In this document: positions 1 through 9,160 of the stretch, in pieces
Numbering within the stretch: the stretch's first letter is position 1
How the letters are laid out: every line of letters begins with the position of its first letter
NCBI RefSeq assembly: GCF_033115175.1
Contig: NC_084831.1
Coordinates: 41,386,002-41,450,001, forward strand
Length of the DNA: 64,000 nt
Direction of reading: 5' to 3'
From: Lepus europaeus
Lineage: Eukaryota > Chordata > Mammalia > Lagomorpha > Leporidae
Translations under genes and position numbers: made by a program
The notes under the pieces: generated by a model
What the model was told of the DNA's origin: nothing
The model's database searches: none
What the model saw: only the letters and a program-made list of their open reading frames with translations

Positions 1-169
1 ATGCCTGTGACTATAGACTTGTAGTTCAGGCCACCGAAGATTAGAGATGGGACACGGGCACTCCCTTGACTTGCATCCTCTGGTCTGCTTTAACACAAGC
101 CAGGAGGAAAAGAAAGCTCGGCATCAGAAGCAATGGGTGGCAGGCCTATTAATGGCTGATCTGTACAGT

Positions 170-358
170 GATCTGCCCTCAAGGAGACCCAACAGGCCAG
201 TCCACTGCAGTGGCTTTCAATGTGGTAAGCCTGGGCTTCAGCAGAAGTCAGCTTGTGAAGAGCCCTGGCAGCTCTGCCAAGAGTTGGATCACTGGAAATG
301 GACCTGCCCTGGAGTCGAAGGATGCCCAGGTCAGAGCCACAGATCTTATTGGCTCTAA
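170..358 (+). pseudogene. Retroviral Gag nucleocapsid-like relic (copy A)
   Basis: One frame (start 47, stop 358) reads as a decayed retroviral nucleocapsid. It has a knuckle-like FQCGKPG, then a cysteine, PWQLC and DHWKWTCP, resembling two CCHC zinc fingers in tandem as in Gag of endogenous retroviruses. The glycine-histidine expected in the first knuckle is lost, and the frame ends at once after the second. No matrix, capsid, protease or polymerase block can be read around it. This is a broken fossil with no coding capacity. The class of retrovirus cannot be fixed by eye. Confidence 0.5.
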
Positions 359-1256
359 GCTGAAAAGCCCTTCACTCAGCCCAACTTCCAAAGGGACCAC
401 TGCAGCTGAGGGGATGGTCAAGTAGGGTCAGCAACATTGCAGGCAGAACTGTAAATTTCTTGTTAGAGATGCCACCTGCCTTTACCTGGCCAGCTCTCCT
501 CCCAGGCCAGCCAAGTAATGAAAGTCAACAGAGTGCCTTCCCCTAGGAGGTTCACACCTCCCTTAGGATATACCCCATGTGAAGAGATAGATAGGTCTGG
601 GCCTCTGAATTTACAAGGCCTAAAGCCCATCAGATTATTATCAAGTCCCTTCTATCAGGTTCTATTTGCCTCTCCATCAGAAAACTTAATTGTAGCTTAG
701 ACAGCACCTTTCTTAGCTCCTCTAATAATGACTCTGTCCTTTGTTCTAGGCCCTGTCTAGTGCACTTGGGCCTCATTCCTTTGTAATCATAACCTCTACT
801 CTACCACCAATGGCTCTACTCCCAACATGTGTGTACTGATGGTCCTCTTCCCCACTGAATGCTGTATAATTGTTCAAATCTGGTAAATGCCACTCTTAGG
901 ATCATTGGTTACTATCCTCACTCTGTCTTTTATGACCTTGTCTAAATATGATCAGAGTCGGCAAACTTGGAAGGCTTCCATAGCCTTGGCAACTCATGAC
1001 GACAGCCTAGGGTGGTTACTGGCACCATAAACTAGAGTGTCAATTTGTTGGGTCAACAACAGGAGCCACTGTGCACTTGCTCCTCATGTGGGATGTCTGT
1101 CCTTAATGTGCTGTACATTGTGATTTGATGCTATAACTAGTACTCAAACAGTATGTTTCACTTTGTGTTTCTATGTGGGTGCAAACTGTTGAAATCTTTA
1201 TACTAAATTGATCTTCTGTATATAAAGAGAATTGAAAATGAATCTTGATGCAAATG

Positions 1257-1320
1257 GAAGGGGAGAGGGAGCGGGAGAGGGGAGGGTTGCGGGTGGGAGG
1301 GAAGTTATGGGGGGGGGAAG
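1257..1320 (+). repeat. L1 3' UTR G-rich purine block (quadruplex-prone)
   Basis: GGAAGGGGAGAGGGAGCGGG and further G runs, including a nine-G run near 1309-1317. Equivalent blocks lie at 3045-3110, 7386-7450, 18812-18870 (complement), 41725-41790, 45570-45645, 46742-46805 and 53337-53400. Confidence 0.85.
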
Positions 1321-1386
1321 CCATTGTAATCCATAAGCTGTACACTGGAAATTTATATTCATTAAATAAAAGTTAAAAAAAAAAAA

Positions 1387-2724
1387 GAATTTACATTCTT
1401 CTCAGCAGTACAAGGAACTTTCTTTAGGATTGACCACATTCTAGGTCATAAACCAAGTCTCAGCAAATTCAAAAGAATTAGAATCATACCATGCAGCTTC
1501 TCAGACCACAAAGGAATGAAATTGGAAATTAGCAACTCGGGAATCCCTAGAGCATATGCAAACACATGGAGATTGAACAACATGATCATGAAGGAACAAG
1601 GGGTCACAGAAGAAATTAAAAGAGAAATCAAAAATTTTCTGGAAGTAAATGAGGATGAAAGCACAACATACCAAAACCTATGGGATACAACAAAAGCAGT
1701 GTTAAGAAGAAAGTTTATATCAATAGGTGCGTACATCAAGAAATTGGAAAGGCAACAAATAGATGAGCTTTCAAGTCATCTCAAGGATCTAGAAAATCTG
1801 CAGCAAACCAAACCCAAACCCAGTGGGAGAAGAGAAATAATTAAAATCTGAGAAGAAATCAACAGGATTGAATCCAAAAAAACATTACAAAAAATCAGCC
1901 AAACGAGGAGCTGGTTTTTTGAAAAAATAAACAAAATTGACACCCCATTCGACCAACTAACTAAAAAAAGAAGAGAAAAGACCCAAATCAATAAATTCAG
2001 AGATGAAAAAGGAAACGTAACAACAGACACCACAGAAATAAAAAAATCATCAGAAATTACTACAAGGACTTGTATGCCAGCAAACAGGGAAATCTATCAG
2101 AAATGGACAGATTCCTAGACACATACAACCTGCCTAAATTGAGCCAGGAAGACATAGAAAACCTAAACAGACCAATAACTGACACGGAAATTGAAACAGT
2201 AATAAAGGCCCTCCCAACAAAGAAAAGCCCAGGACCAGATGGATTCACCGCTGAATTCTACCAGACATTCAAAGAAGAACTAACTCCAATTCTTCTCAAA
2301 CTATTCAGAAAGATCGAAAAAGAGGGAATCCTCCCAAATTCTTTCTATGAAGCCAGCATCACCTTAATTCCTAAGCCAGAAAAAGATGCAGCATTGAAAG
2401 AGAATTACAGACCAATATCCCTGATGAACATAGATGCAAAAATACTCAATAAAATTCTGGCCAAAAGAATGCAACAACACATCAGAAAGCTCATCCACCC
2501 AGATCAAGTGGGATTTATCCCTGGTATGCAGTGATGATTCAATATTCACAAAACAATCAACGGGATACACCACATTAACAGACTTCAGAAGAAAAAACAT
2601 ATGATTCTCTCAATAGACGCAGAGAAAGCATTTGATAAAATACAACACCCTTTCATGATGAAAATTCTAAGCAAACTGGGTATGGAAGGAACATTCCTCA
2701 ACAAAATCAAAGCAATTTCTGTGT
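1387..2724 (+). pseudogene. L1 ORF2 relic (endonuclease end and reverse transcriptase start)
   Basis: The sequence translates as the end of the L1 ORF2 endonuclease domain (a KRIEIIPCSFSDHKG-like stretch near 1470-1515), then the linker and the RT fingers. Landmarks include [15 protein letters not shown] near 2220, LIPKPEKD near 2370, [19 protein letters not shown] near 2410 and [12 protein letters not shown] near 2620. In-frame stops include the TGA near 2532, replacing the usual Trp. The frame runs out at about 2724, where it is joined directly to L1 3' UTR sequence, so the RT catalytic loop, the thumb and the C-terminus are missing. It cannot encode an active protein. Confidence 0.92.
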
Positions 2725-3180
2725 AGGTACAAACTGATGAGGTCTTTACTAATTATATACTGAATTGATCTTCTGTATATAAAGATAATTGGAAATGAAA
2801 AAAACAACAACCTGGCGTTAAATTGGAAATGGCACAGAAAATTAATTAATTTTAAAAAAATATTATGTAGGATCTCTGTCTTTAATGTGCTGTACACTGT
2901 TATTTAATTCTATAACTAGTACTCCAACGGTATTTTTTTCACTTTGTGTTGCTATATGGGGGCAAACTGGTGAAATCTTTACCTAATATATACTAAACTG
3001 ATCTTCTGTACATAAAGAGAATTGAAAATGAATCTTGATGTGAATGGAAGGGGAGAGGGAGCGGGAAAGGGGAGGGTTGCGGGCGGAAGGGAAGTTATGG
3101 GAGGGGGAAATCCATTGTAACCCATAAGCTGTACTTTGGAAATTTATATTCATTAAATAAAAGTTTAATAAATGGAAAAA
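2725..3180 (+). mobile_element. L1 3' UTR, partly duplicated
   Basis: Two overlapping stretches of lagomorph L1 3' UTR lie head to tail. About 2725-2865 resembles the section around the recurring TTGATCTTCTGTATATAAAG motif, and about 2868-3175 repeats that section and runs through the purine block (3045-3110) to AATAAA near 3165. The A-rich tail reaches about 3212. It could be a rearranged end of the preceding ORF2 relic, or two separate short L1 insertions. Confidence 0.8.
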
Positions 3181-3364
3181 AAAGAAAGAAAAAAATAAAT
3201 TAAAAAAAAGAATTCTATCTATGAAATACATGAACTCTGTCCTCTTTATAGTAATAAAAATTTATAAAATATAGAGTACAAGGGGCAGTTACTTGTATGG
3301 CATTTAAAATGTCAGTTGGGAAGTCCATAATACGTATCATAGTAACTGGGTTTACATCCACTTT

Positions 3365-3600
3365 CTCATCCAATTCCAGCTCCCTGCTAATTATACCCTG
3401 AGAAGCAGCAGGTGATGGCACAAGAATTGGGTTCCTACCACTTATGTAGGACACAAGGATTGAGTTCCAGGTTCCCAGCTTCCCTCAACCTCTTTCAACC
3501 TTGGCTATTGTGGACATATGGGGAGTGAATCAGCAGATGAAAGATATTTCTGTCTCTCTGTCACCCTGTTTCTCAGCCTTTCAATTGAATTTGGCAGGAA
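3365..3600 (+). mobile_element. CSINE, degenerate
   Basis: Recognisable C-repeat body: CCAGCTCCCTGC, GGTTCCCAGCTTCC, a GGGGAGTGAATCAGCAGATG-like box and a CT-rich 3' section. The tRNA-like head and A tail are not clear. It is directly followed by an opposite-strand fragment. Confidence 0.6.
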
Positions 3601-3675
3601 GTTGAATCAAAAGCAGAGGAGCCAATACTGAAAATAGGTATTCTATTGTGGAACTGCAGGCAGCTGCCCCAGATA
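3597..3675 (-). mobile_element. CSINE head fragment
   Basis: About 80 bases resemble the reverse complement of the CSINE head (GGAGCC...CTGCAGGCAGCTGCC). With the preceding plus-strand piece it forms a small inverted pair. Short and divergent. Confidence 0.4.
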
Positions 3676-4176
3676 TATGGTTCTGATTTGGACTATTCTA
3701 CTGAGTATTCAGACTTTGTCTTAATTTTAAACTCAGATAATATTGCAACATATCAACTGCATGAGAAGAACCAAATGTATTACATGTTAATCTGGGTGAA
3801 CGGCCTTCAAGTTAAGTGATCAAAATCATACCCATCAAACCTGGTTTCCTGCATAACCCCTAAAAGGATATTTACAAATTTTATCCTCTCATAAAGTTTG
3901 AGAATTGAAATATTTTATTAAATGGTTTAAAAATACTAATTTAATTTTTTAAAATATAAAAACATTAAAGAACTCTTTTAAAAGTATCCAACTTTTTAAA
4001 GAGTATCCAAGATTACTAAATAAAATACATTCAATGCTAATTTGCTTGATCAGAGTATTCATTTCCAAATATATGTGTATTACATATATTTAAAAATATC
4101 TCATTGTACACTTTAAATATATATCTAAGTAAGTGTATTTAACTCATTGGATACCTGCCAATATGTACGTATTTAT
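3676..4176. other. Unassigned AT-rich stretch
   Basis: AT-rich sequence with no coding frame above background, no tandem array and no repeat family that I recognise. Confidence 0.5.
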
Positions 4177-4494
4177 TTTTTAAGATTTATTTATTTATTT
4201 GAAAGAGTTACACATAGAGAGAAGGAAAGGTAGATAGAGAGATCTTGCTTCTGCTGATTCACTCCCCAATTGGCCGCAATGACTGGAGCTGAGCTGATCC
4301 AATGCCAGGAGCCAGGAGCTGCTTCTTGGTCTCCCATGGGGATGCTGAGGCCCAAGGACTTGGGCCACCTTCCACTGCTTTCCCAGGTGATAGCAGAGAT
4401 CTGGATCAGAAGTGGAGCAGCTAGGAGCAGCGCCCAGATGGGATCAGGCACTGCAAACGGCGGCTTTACCAACTACGTCACAGCACCAGCTCCC
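4177..4494 (-). mobile_element. CSINE
   Basis: Near full length in reverse orientation. An AAGATTTATTTATTTATTTGAAAG tail complement is followed by the GA-rich block, CACTCCCCAATTGGCCGC, CCAGGAGCCAGGAGC and the head complement ending in CACAGCACCAGC. Moderately diverged, so older than the GC-rich copies elsewhere in the window. Confidence 0.88.
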
Positions 4495-4839
4495 AATATG
4501 TATTTAAATATTTATAAACAATCTTGATTTTACATTAGCATTTTATTAGTATTTTTAAAATTTGTACTCTTATTATAGTTTCCTCATAGAATTTTATTCC
4601 AATTAATTTTTGCTTAAATGACTTACTGAACACTGTACAATACTTCTATAAAAATATCATAATTGATATTTTAATAGCTAAAAATTTTCTTTAGGGTTGG
4701 GTTCCTATAACAAACCAATCAAAACAATATAGTGAGCTCAAACATTTTACCATAAATGTGTAATTTCATGAGCTGGATTAACATTCTTATTGCTTTAAAA
4801 AATAGGATTTGCCATCAAAAAATGAAAAAAACAAAAAAG

Positions 4840-5145
4840 CAAGGCTAAGTGACAGAGAGGTAGAGACACTGAAAAAGATCTTATATTTACTGGTTCACTC
4901 TCCAAATGCCTACAAAAGCCAGGGTTAGGCTAGGTCATATTCAGGAGCCAGGAACTCCATCCAGATATCCCACATGAGAGTGTCAGACCCCCAAGTACTT
5001 GGGCCATCAGTGGCTGCCTCCCAGTGCATTAGCACATAGGTGGAAAGGAGGGAGAGTAGCCAAGACTTGAACTGGCACTCATGTGTTATGGACATCCCAA
5101 AGTACAGTCTTACACATTGTGCCACAATACTACCCTCCTTTTGTT
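4840..5145 (-). mobile_element. CSINE, diverged
   Basis: Reverse-orientation CSINE landmarks survive: GGTTCACTCTCCAAATG, CAGGAGCCAGGAACT and ACTTGGGCCATC. The A-tail complement is replaced by an A-rich stretch of the opposite sense, which suggests decay at that end. Confidence 0.7.
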
Positions 5146-5278
5146 CCTTTTTCAATTGACTGAAATGACACAGTGTTTCCTACTTTCTAGAACATATGTG
5201 GAAAAATCAACATAATGCAATGTAAAATCCCTTCAGGTAGTCTGTGTGTTCTTTCTGGTAAAGAATATCATCTTCTTT

Positions 5279-5573
5279 TTTAAAAAGATTTATTTATTTA
5301 TTTATTTATTTGAAAGTCAGAGTTGTGATAGAGAGAAAGGATGGAGGAAGGGAAAGAGGAGCTGGGCCAGGTCGAAGCCAGGATCCAGGAGCTTCATCCA
5401 GGTCTTCCATGTGGGTTCAAGGGCCCAAGAACTTGGGGCCATCCTCTGCTGATCTCCCAGGCACATTAGCAAGGAACTAGATCAGAAATGGAGCAGCCAG
5501 GAATCAAACTGGTTTCAATGTAGGATACCAGTCTTGTAGGCAACAGCTTAGCCTGCTACAGCAAAACACCAGA
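5279..5573 (-). mobile_element. CSINE
   Basis: Starts with the tail complement AAAGATTTATTTATTTATTT. It continues through a GGAGGAAGGGAAAGAGG purine block and GGGCCCAAGAACTTGGGGCCATC to AGCTTAGCCTGCTACAGC at the head. The part that normally holds the GGTTCACTCCCCAAATGGC box is deleted. Confidence 0.82.
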
Positions 5574-6017
5574 ATCAGAGTATCTTATTCGTAAACACAA
5601 TGTTTTAGATCTTGAGCTGGGGTGATATTCTAAAGGTGATTCAAATAATGATGGGAAGGATAATCTTATTACATGAGTAATATGGGAGTCTCTTAACTAA
5701 GATCCTGAATGTCTCCTCTTACTTAGACACTGAGCAAATGAAATGAAAATAAAATCTCTCCCAGAATTAGACCCTGCTCTTTTCTATGAGCTCTCTCAAT
5801 GTTACTCTGAATTAAAAGTATAGTACAATCCATAAAAAGGGACTAGATCAGCAAAATTCTGTATAACGAACAGGCTATAAACAATATTCAGCAATAGCTT
5901 CAGCAACAAGAATCACAGAAAGAATGGCAAAACTAGAATAAATTTCAAATATCTCATTACAAAAAATGGTATGGTGATGAATATGTTGTACACCTCAATA
6001 ATCATGATTTCACAGTT
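5574..6017. other. Unassigned stretch before chimeric copy B
   Basis: AT-rich sequence with no assignable repeat, coding frame or RNA. It ends at the target-site duplication of the element at 6035-7505. Confidence 0.5.
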
Positions 6018-6034
6018 AAAAATATTAAACTTTA
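6018..6034 (+). repeat. Target-site duplication, left copy (chimeric copy B)
   Basis: AAAAATATTAAACTTTA here matches AAAAATATTAAATTTTA at 7506-7522 in 16 of 17 positions. The pair brackets the chimeric element, and the A-rich target is typical of L1 endonuclease. Confidence 0.85.
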
Positions 6035-6759
6035 CACACAGGTTGGGAGTAGAGCCATTGGTGGTAGAGTAGAGGTTATGATCACAAAGGAATGAGGCCC
6101 ACGTGCACTAGACAGGGTCTAGAACAAAGGACAGAGTCATTATTAGAGGAGCTAAGAAAGGTGCTGTCTAAGCTACAATTAAGTTTTCTGATGGAGAGGC
6201 AAATAGAACCTGACAGAAGGGGCTTGATAATAATCTGGTGGGCTTTAGGCCTTGTAAGTTAAGAGGCCCAGACCTATCTATCTCTTCACATGGGGTACAT
6301 CCTAAGGGAGGTGTGAACCTCCTAGGGGAAGGCACTCTGTTGACTTTCATTACTTAGCTGGCCTGGGAGGAGAGCTGGCCAGGTAAAGGCAGGGGGCATC
6401 TCTAACAAGAAATTTACAGTTCTGCCTTCAATGTTGCTGACCCTACTTGGCTGTCCCCTCAGCTGCAGTGGTCACAATGGCTCTACTCCTAACCTGTGTG
6501 TACTGATGGTCCTCTTCCCCACTTAATGCTGTATAATTGTTCAAAATTTCTCTACAGACAAACCCCTCTACCTACAAAAGATGAATGACTTTTCTCCCAG
6601 TCTTGGCTGGAATCGGCTTTAAGCCACATCCATCAAACTGTCCCCACAAGCGTCCAGAGGCCCCCCACATTTCCTCTCCTCTATGAAATCCTCTCAATAC
6701 CTGGTTAATGCCACTCTTAGGATCATTGGTTACTATTCTCACCCTGTCTTTTACATGTG

Positions 6760-7006
6760 CTCTCTAAGCTCTTCCTCTCCTGCTCTCTTGGTTCTTCTCT
6801 CTTGGCCCTTCTCTCCTGCATTCTCTTGGCCTCTCTTGTCTCCTCTTGTCTCTCTTCTCTCTCCTCTCTGCTCTCTCCTCTCTCTTAGCTACTCTCCTCT
6901 CTGTTTCTCTCTTAAACTCTCTTTCTCTCTCTTTCCCTTTGCTGCCCCTTCACTCTGGTCTGTTGGGTGTTCCCCAATAAACTCTTTCCCTTAAAAAAAA
7001 AAAAAA
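6760..7006 (+). repeat. CT-rich LTR-like end with AATAAA and internal A run
   Basis: A long CTCTCT-rich tract is followed by CCCCAATAAACTCTTTCCCTT and 14 A residues. A pyrimidine-rich U3/R region with AATAAA just before the RNA 3' end is common in gammaretrovirus-like LTRs. The A run therefore looks like the poly(A) of a retroviral-type transcript frozen inside the composite. No TG...CA termini are visible, so this is an inference. Confidence 0.5.
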
Positions 7007-7505
7007 GAGGGAGGTGCCTTTCCCTGAAGGGAGGAGAGCACTTCCACTTTGACTATGACCTTGTCTAAATATGCTCAGAGTCGGCGAACTCAGAAGGCTT
7101 CCATAGCCTTGGCAACTCATGACGACAGCCTAGGGTGGTTACAAGTGCCATAAACTAGAGTGTCAATTTGTTGGGTCAACAACAGGAGTCACTGTGCACT
7201 TGCTCCTCATGTAGGATCTCTGTCCTTAATGTGCTATACATTGTGATTTAATGCTATAACTAGTACTCATACAGTATTTTTCACTTTGTGTTTCTGTGTG
7301 GGTGCAAACTGTTGAAATCTTTACTTAATGTATACTAAATTGATCTTCTGTATATAAAGATAATTGAAAATGAATCTTGATGTGAATGGAAGGGGAAAGG
7401 GAGTGGGAAAGGGGAGGGTTGTGGTGGGAGGGAAGTTATTGGGAGGGGAGCCATTGTAACCCATAAGCTGTACTTTGGAAATTTATATTCATTAAATAAA
7501 AGTTA
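7007..7505 (+). mobile_element. L1 3' UTR portion of chimeric copy B
   Basis: Begins with GAGGGAGGTGCCTTTCCCTGAAGGGAGGAG-type sequence, also found reversed near 52685-52720 in an ordinary L1 copy, so this side of the junction is true L1 3' UTR. It includes the purine block (7386-7450) and the AT-rich end. It keeps the longer CTTTACTTAATGTATACTAAA motif, which is shortened in copies A and C. Confidence 0.88.
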
Positions 7506-7522
7506 AAAAATATTAAATTTTA
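7506..7522 (+). repeat. Target-site duplication, right copy (chimeric copy B)
   Basis: Partner of 6018-6034 (16/17 identity), directly after the A-rich end of the element. Confidence 0.85.
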
Positions 7523-7694
7523 AACAGAAATACATAAAGACTATGAGGAAAATAAATAGATCAGAACAGGCTTAAACACAGAAAAACTAGAACCACAAAC
7601 ATTTTAGTGCACTTTATTCTTCAAGTTCATGAACACTTAGAGATGAAAACTAAAATGAAAAAATAACATTTTGCTGCTTAAAGTGTGGAAGCCA

Positions 7695-7845
7695 CCATGT
7701 AAAGATTTTACATTACCTTATATAATCCTCACAGCTATCCTATCATCTTTATTTTACAAATGGAAAATCTGAGACATAACTAAACTAACATCACATAGCT
7801 ATAAAATTTAAATCAGAAGTGATTTCAAATCTCCTTCTCTTTCTA
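7695..7845 (-). mobile_element. MIR relic
   Basis: The pattern TATAATCCTCACAGCTATCCTAT, then TTTTACAAATGGAAAATCTGAGACA and TCACATAGCTA, is the reverse complement of the mammalian-wide MIR core. Heavily diverged, as expected for its age. Confidence 0.7.
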
Positions 7846-8879
7846 CTATATCATATGGAGTTCTTTTGCTCAATCTTAGGAAAATATAAATTGAACTTAT
7901 TCTACAAATTTCCCTGAAAATACAGAGAATTATAGATCTTGAAGGGCCTTAAAGCTCATTTTTCTACTCAACACTTCATACCATGTAATATGTAACAAAA
8001 CTGACACATGTACCATAAAAGTTTAGAGACATATTCAATCTCATATTTTATATCTCTACTAGTATACTTGAATTTTCAATACTAATACAAAGAGAGAGAG
8101 GCATATATTGATACTTCATGAGTATCTGAAATTCAATCTCAGTACAATAACACCAAACCTAAGAAAAATAATCTCAGCTCTCTGTCCAGAATCTCTTTAT
8201 TTTAATTTTTCATCAAAATGAAGGTTAATTGCAGACTCTTGTATAAGAAATGAGTTCCAATAAAAAGGGTTAGTTAGAAACTTCTAATGCCATTTCGTAT
8301 CAAATCTAGGCTATCTTCAGTGGTACTACAGCAGCTATATGGCTAAATCCATGTAGTATACTAAAATCATAATTAATAAAGGTGCACAGATCTTCAAGAA
8401 AGTTGCATTTTAATAGATAAGACTAATCTCTTATGTGGAAGGTAAATAATCAGTCTCCTTCCAGCTTGAAAAAGTATGAATTCTACCACATGAACAGATA
8501 ATGGCTATGTTCCTGCCACATTAGGCAGGAGACAAGCATGGCTATAAGATTCCAAGTTTGCAACAGAGACACTAAAGAGAAGATGAAATCAGTTAACTAT
8601 AAGCTTGGCCTTTGGAGAACTGGATTTCAATGGCAACAAAGAAAAACAATAATGCCTCTGAGAGATATTCTCTGCTTAACAAAACTTAAGTTTTACAACC
8701 AAATAGTCTTCAACTTTGAGAAAGCAAGATTAAGTGATTTCATTGTGATAATAAGACAAAAAAGAAACTGAGTTTTAGGCAAAGAATCATGTCATCAAAA
8801 TTTCAAAATGTACATTGCATTTTTTTCTTAAACTTTTTATATATTCAGGAATCTCCTTGTTTCATAAATATTTCTCTAT
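7846..8879. other. Unassigned stretch
   Basis: No coding region or recent repeat. Bases near 7925-7975 (AGAATTATAGATCTTGAAGGGCCTTAAAGCTCAT) resemble a known ancient SINE-type motif but are too short to classify. A 77-codon frame at 8538-8771 has no recognisable domain and is probably chance. Confidence 0.4.
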
Positions 8880-9160
8880 TTTTTTCTGAGAGAACAAAGA
8901 GAGAACTCCCATCTTCTGGATCACTCCTCAAATGGCCACAGCAGCAGGGACTGGAGAGGATGAAACTGAGAGCCAGGAACCCAACAGAGGTCTCCCAGAT
9001 GGGTGGCAGGAACCCAAACACCTGAGCCATCACAGCACCCTTACAAAGGCTGCATTTGCAGAAAGCTGGAGTCGGTGACCAGAGCTGTGCATTGAACCCA
9101 GATATCCCAAAGTGAGACACAGGTACCTTAACCAGCACTTTAACATCTACTCGTCCCTCC
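8880..9160 (-). mobile_element. CSINE, divergent
   Basis: Reverse-orientation CSINE features are present but weak: TCACTCCTCAAATGGCCACAGC, GAGCCAGGAACC and ACCTTAACCAGCAC. The central part differs from the usual form, so this may be an old subfamily or a partly deleted copy. Confidence 0.6.

Larger units (their letters stand above)
1..1386 (+). mobile_element. Chimeric retrovirus-like/L1 3' UTR retroelement, copy A
   Basis: Bases 1 to about 930 are retrovirus-like: a degenerate double zinc-knuckle region near 200-330, then untyped sequence. From about 931 the sequence becomes lagomorph L1 3' UTR, with the G-rich purine block near 1257-1320, AATAAA near 1365 and an A tail at 1375-1386. Sequence after the tail is L1 ORF2, so the copy lies inside an older L1. 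The 5' end is outside the window, so no TSD can be shown. It matches the copy at 40522-41861 almost throughout, including the fusion point, and the one at 6035-7505 in part. The joined structure is seen directly. The retroviral origin of the 5' part is inferred from the zinc-knuckle pattern. Confidence 0.75.
6035..7505 (+). mobile_element. Chimeric retrovirus-like/L1 retroelement, copy B, with 5' inversion
   Basis: Bases 6035-6474 are the reverse complement of part of copy A (about A 393-830). From about 6477 the element reads forward. About 25 bases around ATGGCTCTACTCC occur on both sides, once inverted (near 6038-6062) and once forward. This is the twin-priming signature of L1 reverse transcription. 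Forward parts: extra sequence absent from the other copies (6548-6705), a CT-rich stretch and an LTR-like end with CCAATAAACTC near 6974-6986, a 14-A run, then L1 3' UTR from about 7007 to the tail near 7505. Of the three copies this has the least deleted junction, so it shows best how the two parts were joined. Confidence 0.82.

Noticed and set aside
1516..2534. Functional L1 ORF2
   Set aside because: Both frames are fragments with stops between them. The catalytic loop and C-terminus are deleted, and there is no ORF1 or promoter.
6760..6990. CpG-island promoter or active LTR promoter
   Set aside because: The tract is CT-rich without CpG density or a clear TATA box, and the element lacks 5' LTR structure.
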